Positions 46,747-51,545 of a stretch of 51,545 bases of DNA are shown here, piece by piece (position 1 is the first letter of the stretch; every line of letters starts with the position of its first letter). Both the position numbers and the translations under genes were made by a program. The notes under the pieces are model-generated. The model worked only from the letters and a program-made list of their open reading frames with translations, was not told where the DNA came from and did not search any database. The stretch is from Planctomycetota bacterium (GTDB lineage: Bacteria > Planctomycetota > Planctomycetia > Pirellulales > Pirellulaceae). The stretch spans positions 1 to 51,545 of the forward strand of contig JAPLNJ010001181.1 in assembly GCA_026692885.1 (NCBI GenBank). Reading direction: 5' to 3'.

Positions 46747-48906
46747 TTAGAACAGCTTCAACTGTGGCTCCTCGGCCTTCGACCCATGGGCCAGCAATTG
46801 TTCCAATTCTCCTTCTCCCTCCTGATCGTCGACGATCAGGACATTGTCCCCAAAATCGTCCGCTGCTTCAAGTTTGCGGCCGCGCTCGTCCAGTTTGACA
46901 TCGGCCTCGGCGGTCTTGCGTTTGGCGACCCGCAGGAGCTGCTCGTACAGCCGCTCACGATCCGTACCATTGATGTCGCCGACCGCACGGGCGACTTCAG
47001 CCAGATACCGCAAGAAAACCGAACGCCTTTCGCCTTCTTGTTTGACTCGCTGGCGGCGGCGCAAGTACATCCCCAAATTGCGTCCGACGGTCTGCAGCGC
47101 CAGACGCAATTCCCGTTGGATATCCGGATAGGCGGCGATCGCCTCCTTCGATTCGCTGGTGAACGGCACCCAGACGCTGGCGATGTGGACCAGCACGGTC
47201 ACCGGGCCGGTCGGCAGGGCGTTCCGGGATTGGCTGAGTCCGTAGGGACGCCAGTTGGTATTGATCACCGCATCCGTGATCGCACAATCGCGGAGCTTGA
47301 ACTGCAGCGGCACGCGATTGGCGTAGCGCAACACCTGCATCACTTGGCCCTCGGAGACGTTGACGTTGCGCATCGCCTCGTGCAACTGTCGGATCTCGGT
47401 CGGCTTCAATTTCGCAGGGGACTGCCGCGTACCGAAACTGGTCTCGCCCAAGATGCGATCCACCGCGCCGCCCCCCAGACCATCGAAGGTATTCATAATG
47501 AACTGACGCAGCGTGCGGGCATCGCTCTCGTGGATCAACTGGGTCAACAGTTCCAACGAGACCTTCTGCACCGCGTTGGCGGCGCCGTAGGCCAAGCCGA
47601 CTTCAATCTGAAAGGGGTTGCCGCGATAGACGGCTGGCGGTCGGGTCGCTGCGCAGTAGAACTCCCCAGGCACGACTTGCCGCAGGCCCTTCAGCAGTAG
47701 CCCTTCGCCGATGGGAGAGATACAGTCGGTCGACGGGGCCTTGATCTTGGTCTTCTGGAAGGCCTGATACAGGGCGTCCGCCTCCTGGCGGCCGATGCGT
47801 TTGGGTGAGAGGCGCGTCCCGACACTGGCCGCCTCACATAACTGCCTCGCCACGGCCGGGCTGACTCGGGAAAACGAACTCGCCAGGAACTGGGACAACG
47901 TCGGGGCCTTGGTGTCCTTCAGCATCGTGACCAGCTGCCCCAATTCGATCCCGTAGGGATGCGGCAGGATTTCTTTCGGCTCAGCAGGCAGACTGGTCGT
48001 GGAGCGGCGGTAGGCAACCGAACCGCCTTCGGGATCGATATAATGCAAGGTCACGTGGGGGTTGGCGATGGCCGTCTGCTGCAGGTAGTCGTCCACGCTG
48101 CCGCGACCGCGATGGAAGCGGCCTTCCAGTTCGATCGTCACCCGCGTGCCGCTGGTGACTGGTTTCGGCGACTGTCCTGCCTCCGGGTCATAATCCGCCA
48201 CCCACTCGATGCCGTGCTCCTCAATGTACCGGCGGCCCGCATCGTTTGGCGGGATGTCGACACCTTCCCCTTTGCCGTTCAAAATCTCGGGATAATTCTT
48301 TTTCGTGTCGATCTGGATTTCGTAATAGTGCGCCGGTTTTCGCACCGACAAACGCGAAATAATCTTCACCGGCTTCCCCGTGGTCAGCATCCCGTACATG
48401 CCGGCGGCGCTGATGCCGATTCCCTGTTGGCCGCGGCTCATCCGCAGGCGATGGAACTTGGAGCCGTACAACAACTTGCCGAAAATCAGTGGGATCTGCT
48501 TCTTCACGATTCCGGGGCCGTTGTCCTGCACGCCGATCTTGTAGCGATTCTCGCCCATCTCCTGGATGTGGACCCAAATCTCCGGCACGATCCCGGCCTC
48601 TTCGCAGGCGTCGAGCGAGTTGTCGACCGCTTCTTTGACGGTGGTCAGTAACGCCTTACGCGGATTGTCGAAACCCAGCAGATGCCGGTTCTTGGCGAAA
48701 AATTCGCTGACGGAGATATCGCGTTGCTTGGCGGCCATGGACTCGGCGGTCGCACGGCGGCGCGGCGTCCCGTTGTCTTCGGATGCCGCGTCAAGGGTGG
48801 CAGCTGTGTCGTTCGCAGCGGTGTCGTTCGCAGTGCTGTCGTTCGCAGTGGTCAGCAAGGATGCACTCCTGTACCGGGAAAGGGCAGACCCACCGCGTGC
48901 CGCCAT
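46747..48906 (-). CDS. top6B: DNA topoisomerase VI subunit B
   Basis: The frame gives 719 residues; ATG 48738 (residue 57) gives 663 and begins exactly at the conserved core ([20 protein letters not shown]). The GHKL ATPase is complete: N-box [12 protein letters not shown] with N96, DNGPGI (128-133), [20 protein letters not shown] lid, and [13 protein letters not shown]. The H2tH region ([37 protein letters not shown]) and the transducer domain follow ([54 protein letters not shown]). It uses ATP to open and close the clamp of a type IIB topoisomerase; cutting needs subunit A (Spo11-like), which is not adjacent here. The first 56 residues contain an ANDT-type repeat from a 15-bp tandem repeat and look like a late addition. 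Neither start has a clear ribosome-binding site. Confidence 0.93.
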   Translation of the reverse strand: MAARGGSALSRYRSASLLTTANDSTANDTAANDTAATLDAASEDNGTPRRRATAESMAAKQRDISVSEFFAKNRHLLGFDNPRKALLTTVKEAVDNSLDACEEAGIVPEIWVHIQEMGENRYKIGVQDNGPGIVKKQIPLIFGKLLYGSKFHRLRMSRGQQGIGISAAGMYGMLTTGKPVKIISRLSVRKPAHYYEIQIDTKKNYPEILNGKGEGVDIPPNDAGRRYIEEHGIEWVADYDPEAGQSPKPVTSGTRVTIELEGRFHRGRGSVDDYLQQTAIANPHVTLHYIDPEGGSVAYRRSTTSLPAEPKEILPHPYGIELGQLVTMLKDTKAPTLSQFLASSFSRVSPAVARQLCEAASVGTRLSPKRIGRQEADALYQAFQKTKIKAPSTDCISPIGEGLLLKGLRQVVPGEFYCAATRPPAVYRGNPFQIEVGLAYGAANAVQKVSLELLTQLIHESDARTLRQFIMNTFDGLGGGAVDRILGETSFGTRQSPAKLKPTEIRQLHEAMRNVNVSEGQVMQVLRYANRVPLQFKLRDCAITDAVINTNWRPYGLSQSRNALPTGPVTVLVHIASVWVPFTSESKEAIAAYPDIQRELRLALQTVGRNLGMYLRRRQRVKQEGERRSVFLRYLAEVARAVGDINGTDRERLYEQLLRVAKRKTAEADVKLDERGRKLEAADDFGDNVLIVDDQEGEGELEQLLAHGSKAEEPQLKLF
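48806..48850. repeat. Three 15-bp tandem repeats in the N-terminal extension of top6B
   Basis: GTGTCGTTCGCAGCG, GTGTCGTTCGCAGTG and CTGTCGTTCGCAGTG follow one another without gaps. On the coding strand they encode an NDTA-type five-residue repeat. A multiple of three keeps the frame, so copy number can vary without breaking the gene. Confidence 0.85.
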
Positions 48907-49112
48907 GCGCCGGGGCCGCGGTGGCAGCAGGTCTGGCTGTCAAATTATGCGGATTATAACGATCTCAACGACTTCTTCACACCCAAGTTGCGCTGTTTAA
49001 CTTGGATGTTAGGGACAATTGGTACGTCCGGAAAACAAAGATTTAGCCGTAAGGGCGGCAGGAACCGACTAACTTTGTAGCGATACTGTGGCCTGACACA
49101 AGGAGAGACTCG
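48907..49112. other. Divergent intergenic region between top6B and the small secreted proteins
   Basis: About 200 bases, AT-richer than the genes. A TATAAC near 48,954 could be a -10 but has no matched -35. AAGGAGAG at about 49,099-49,106 is the ribosome-binding site of the next gene. Confidence 0.4.
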
Positions 49113-49562
49113 ATGATCTGCAGACTGTTACGACTGGCGACCGTAGTCGCCGTTTTCGGCGTTGCTTACGGGTGCAGCACATGGTCCGAGGGCCAGGAAC
49201 TGGGCGACTACGGCACCGCCTCCGGAAGCGTTATTCAGGCGGGTGCACTCGCCGGCAATGGGGGCCGTCCTTGGGAATACGGCAAGCCTGACCTGTTTTA
49301 CAACTTCTACGTGCCCAACAATAGCGGCGGCGTTCCGGCGCCGTTGTACGTAGCTCCGTATCCCGTGCCGCAAGTCGTGGGGCAGTCCTACTACACCTAC
49401 CAGCCGTTGATGCCGCACGAGTTCATGTATCCGCACACCCGTACGTACCACAAGTACTACGATAGTGGTCGCGGGCTCGATCGCACCAAGGTGGTCTGGT
49501 ATTCGAATCCCGTGGCCACCGCCATCAAGGACATTCGGTGCGCCATCAAGATCCCGCGCTAG
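49113..49562 (+). CDS. Small secreted protein of unknown function, Tyr/Pro-rich
   Basis: The 149-residue product starts at ATG 49113 with AAGGAGAG 6 bases upstream. An N-terminal signal (LRLATVVAVFGVAYGC) ends near Cys21, which could be a poor lipobox. The rest is rich in Tyr, Pro and Gly: DLFYNFYVPNNSGGVPAPLY, VAPYPVPQVVGQSYYTYQPL, MPHEFMYPHTRTYHKYYD. No known domain is recognised. Proteins with this look (short, Tyr/Pro-rich, signal peptide) are common and uncharacterised in planctomycete envelopes. It is followed 70 bases later by another small secreted protein on the same strand, so the two are probably one operon. Confidence 0.7.
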   Translation: MICRLLRLATVVAVFGVAYGCSTWSEGQELGDYGTASGSVIQAGALAGNGGRPWEYGKPDLFYNFYVPNNSGGVPAPLYVAPYPVPQVVGQSYYTYQPLMPHEFMYPHTRTYHKYYDSGRGLDRTKVVWYSNPVATAIKDIRCAIKIPR

Positions 49563-49632
49563 TTGCGACGCGGCCGCCGGCCTGCCCGCCTCAGATATCC
49601 CGCCCGTCCCCACCTTCGTCAGGAATACTCCG

Positions 49633-50184
49633 ATGACCAGAACGTCCTCAACGCTCCTACGCTTTGTTTCTTTGCTCGTGTTGGGAACATGCGGCCGCAG
49701 TTTGGCCGCCGAAGACGGTTCTCCCCAACTGTTGGAGCAACCGTCGATCAACGGGAACGCCACCTGTCCCTGCGGTTGCCACCAAGCAACGGCACCCTGC
49801 GGTTGCCCCAGCGGTATGTGTGGCGACGCACACGCAGGTCGCCTGCACCGCGGCCAGCTGCTGGTTGACCCCTGGGCGCGCGCCGACCGGATGGCGGCCA
49901 ACAACGCAGCCGCCATGTCCTGGCACGCGGGCTACTACAACACTCAATACGGAGCGCCGGTAGCCCTGGTCGTACCTCCTACAGCGCGCATGTCGACCCG
50001 TTCGGGTTGGGGCGTGTCCCAGTCCACGATGTCGCCGATTTATCCGCAGTTCAAGCGTCCCTATCCAGGGCCGGTGATGGTCGATGCAGCCACCGGGCAG
50101 GGGCCGAGTCCGCTGCAGCCCACCCCGCGGTGGCCCAGCCACACGGATCAGTTCGGCGTCTACTACGTCCGTGGCCCGTGGTAA
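49633..50184 (+). CDS. Small secreted Cys-rich protein of unknown function
   Basis: The 183-residue product starts at ATG 49633, which opens a signal peptide (LLRFVSLLVLGTCGRSLAAE); the frame extends upstream to 49,465 over the previous gene. After cleavage there is a Cys cluster at about residues 45-64 (CPCGCHQATAPCGCPSGMCG, seven Cys), which could bind metal or form disulfides. A Gly/Pro/Tyr-rich body follows (SWHAGYYNTQYGAPVALVVP, YPQFKRPYPGPVMVD) and the end is FGVYYVRGPW. I do not recognise a family. It follows a similar small secreted protein and may work with it at the envelope. Confidence 0.7.
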   Translation: MTRTSSTLLRFVSLLVLGTCGRSLAAEDGSPQLLEQPSINGNATCPCGCHQATAPCGCPSGMCGDAHAGRLHRGQLLVDPWARADRMAANNAAAMSWHAGYYNTQYGAPVALVVPPTARMSTRSGWGVSQSTMSPIYPQFKRPYPGPVMVDAATGQGPSPLQPTPRWPSHTDQFGVYYVRGPW

Positions 50185-50373
50185 TCAGCGCGTCAGTACG
50201 GCTGATTGCTGGGCCGGAAGAACGGGAAAAACATGGGCCCAAACTCGTCTGACGTTGGCTGGGCTAATGCTTGTCAACCGCTGTGCGGCAATGGAAGTCG
50301 GTGCTATGATGCCAGGTAGACACGTCGCTTGGACGGAGAACGCGACAACTTGTTACCACGGGGAGGAGTTCCG

Positions 50374-50784
50374 ATGATCGAGAAACAACTGTCGATATTC
50401 CTGGAGAATAAGCCTGGAGTCCTGGCCGAGGTCGCCAAGACGTTGGCTGACCATGGAGTCAATATCCGCGGCCTGTCGGTTTCGGATACGGTCGATCATG
50501 CGGTGGTGCGGATCATCGTGACCGATCCGCAGAAGGCGATTCACATCCTCGGCGAGCACGGTCTGCTGGTGGTGGAGACCGACGTCCTGGCCGTCAAACT
50601 GGCGGACCAGCCCGGCAGGCTGGCCGAACTGGCGACCCAGTTGGCACGCGCCAAGGTGAACATCGAATATGCCTACGGCAGCTCCGACGATACTCAGGCG
50701 ACGGTCTTCTTCCGCGTGTCGGATGTAAAGAGGGCGGTGCAGATCCTGACGCCCAAGACGGCGAAGAAGAAAGCCGGACGATAG
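50374..50784 (+). CDS. Tandem ACT-domain protein
   Basis: The 136-residue cytoplasmic protein starts at ATG 50374 with GGGAGGAG 8 bases upstream. It is two ACT domains: residues 1-65 (QLSIFLENKPGVLAEVAKTL, then GVNIRGLSVSDTVDHAVVRI) and 68-130 (VLAVKLADQPGRLAELATQL, KVNIEYAYGSSDDTQATVFF). The N/D-x-PG-x-L turn between strand 1 and helix 1 is the amino-acid-binding mark. Free-standing tandem ACT proteins of this size sense amino acids and are often found near acetolactate or aromatic amino acid genes. Here the neighbours are small secreted proteins and, 530 bases downstream, methionine synthase. The ligand is unknown. Confidence 0.88.
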   Translation: MIEKQLSIFLENKPGVLAEVAKTLADHGVNIRGLSVSDTVDHAVVRIIVTDPQKAIHILGEHGLLVVETDVLAVKLADQPGRLAELATQLARAKVNIEYAYGSSDDTQATVFFRVSDVKRAVQILTPKTAKKKAGR

Positions 50785-50829
50785 AACGCGGTACGCACTC
50801 GACTGATTACGTTCTGGGTTGCCAAGGGC

Positions 50830-51180
50830 ATGGGGCGGCGTTGGGTGAGCCGTTCGACGAAGTCTTGTAACGCCTTGTCGCGCTGCTTGATCTTCTTCTT
50901 CCTGACGGCTGGCGACTTGGATGCCGCAATCTCGGTTGCCGTTTGTCGCACTCGAATTGGGCTTCTTCCCACTCGCGTCGCAAGGGCTGCATGACGACCG
51001 GCTTTACGAGCATCTCGATGTCTTCTCGGCTGGTGTAGTGGACGCCAATCTGGGAGCGTTTTGCCGGGTCGAGGGTGCGCTCAAACAACGTGCCGAAAAT
51101 GGACGGTGCTACCGCGCTCCAATCGAAACCGGCTAACGTGCCCAGCGTTTCGATTTCCGTTGCCCTCAGTTCAATGGCCT
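50830..51180 (-). pseudogene. Remnant of a type IIG-like DNA methyltransferase (MmeI/YeeA family)
   Basis: On the minus strand, from about 51,180 down to 50,950, one frame encodes TLAGFDWSAVAPSIFGTLFE, RTLDPAKRSQIGVHYTSRED and IEMLVKPVVMQPLRREWEEA, the block that precedes the methyltransferase core in large class I DNA methyltransferases of type IIG restriction systems and related defence enzymes. Near 50,940 the match moves to another frame, continuing with SPAVRKKKIKQRDKALQDFV and ERL to about 50,845, where the expected catalytic DPACGSGNFL motif should follow but does not. So the gene has a frameshift and has lost both the N-terminal nuclease part and the catalytic half. It is a relic of a lost restriction or phage-defence locus, now wedged between the ACT-protein and methionine synthase genes. 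Confidence 0.65.
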
Positions 51181-51315
51181 TGGCATCATAGTGCCCCGGT
51201 GACGTGGTTCGTGGTGCGGCCTTATACTGCACACAAATCAGAGTACACGTGCGCGGCGTCGTAGGTGCCGCAGGGTGACCTGTTTGACCCGACCGAAAGG
51301 AACGCGAGACAGCTC

Positions 51316-51545
51316 ATGGCCGTTACCCGCAAGAGACACGCGATCGAACACCTGCTCCAGCAGCGGGTTTTGGTGCTTGACGGCGCTATGGGTACTATGG
51401 TGCAGTCCCTGGGCCTGACCGAGTCCGACGTGCGGGGCGAGCGATTCACGCAGCACCCGAAGTCGCTCCGCAACTTCATCGATCTGCTCTGCCTGACACA
51501 ACCTGCGGCGATCATCGAGATCCACCGCCAATACCTGGAGGCCGG
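51316..51545 (+). CDS. metH: Methionine synthase, N-terminal part, cut by the window edge
   Basis: ATG 51316 follows GAAAGGAACG about 11 bases upstream and the frame stays open to the end of the window (76 residues seen). RKRHAIEHLLQQRVLVLDGA, then MGTMVQSLGLTESDVRGERF and SLRNFIDLLCLTQPAAIIEI HRQYLEAG match the first strands of the homocysteine S-methyltransferase domain of cobalamin-dependent MetH (VLDGAMGTM is the hallmark). The enzyme transfers the methyl group of methyltetrahydrofolate via cobalamin to homocysteine, giving methionine, in the cytoplasm. A homocysteine methyltransferase that lacks the cobalamin domains cannot be excluded, because only the start is visible. I did not find a convincing cobalamin or SAM riboswitch in the 135 bases upstream. 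Confidence 0.85.
   Translation, partial: MAVTRKRHAIEHLLQQRVLVLDGAMGTMVQSLGLTESDVRGERFTQHPKSLRNFIDLLCLTQPAAIIEIHRQYLEA

Noticed and set aside
51233..51315. Possible cobalamin, SAM or SAH riboswitch before metH.
   Set aside because: No conserved box or consistent stem set could be recognised in the short upstream region.

Overview
This window looks like a chromosomal piece of a GC-rich planctomycete, probably of the Pirellulales type, although the genus cannot be told from the sequence. The signs are a giant surface protein with the planctomycete LEDRRLLA export motif and a C-terminal dockerin, a BBP7-type outer-membrane barrel, Tat-exported Gfo/Idh-type oxidoreductases, many secreted catabolic proteins, sparse operons, and intergenic regions packed with palindromic repeats.

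Layout. Positions 1-2500 are a genetic graveyard: the tail of an Rpn-like nuclease, the N-terminal stub of a tyrosine integrase, an intact DDE insertion sequence, and a truncated second Rpn-like gene. Then come dihydroxy-acid dehydratase (2.7-4.4 kb), a chimeric pseudogene, a secreted TolB-like propeller, a SUMF1-histone deacetylase fusion (6.4-8.5 kb), an MBOAT/SGNH acyl-transfer pair (8.6-11.2 kb), a GxxExxY gene between repeats, an ABC-2 transporter (minus strand, 11.8-13.6 kb), a secreted SMP-30 lactonase and esterase, an S9 peptidase carrying a VHL-like domain and flanked by two inverted 161-bp elements, a parallel beta-helix protein, and a double Tat protein joined through a 7-bp tandem repeat (21.5-23.9 kb). 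After a repeat-rich gap lie a P-loop kinase/MBL-hydrolase operon, an AT-richer FkbM methyltransferase, and a TetR-MFP-RND efflux operon (27.6-33.5 kb) whose pump has an inserted PDZ domain. The last third has an Uma2 pseudogene, a PQQ-propeller protein, the 1,625-residue dockerin protein, a BBP7 barrel, a DUF900 lipoprotein hydrolase, topoisomerase VI subunit B, two small secreted proteins, a tandem-ACT protein, a decayed DNA methyltransferase, and the start of methionine synthase.

How the parts fit. Most genes serve the cell envelope or the handling of external polymers and sugars: secreted hydrolases, propellers, beta-helix, Tat oxidoreductases, efflux, surface proteins. The housekeeping islands are ilvD, metH, top6B and the ACT protein.

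The most striking theme is that short dispersed repeats touch coding sequence. They form the linker of the SUMF1-HDAC fusion, supply its stop codon, extend the N-terminus of the efflux adaptor, join two Tat proteins into one frame, and flank the peptidase and GxxExxY genes. The best candidates for something undescribed are the SUMF1-HDAC fusion, the PDZ-containing RND pump, and the heptamer-joined Tat TIM-barrel/Gfo-Idh protein. All calls come from reading the sequence; no database search was run.
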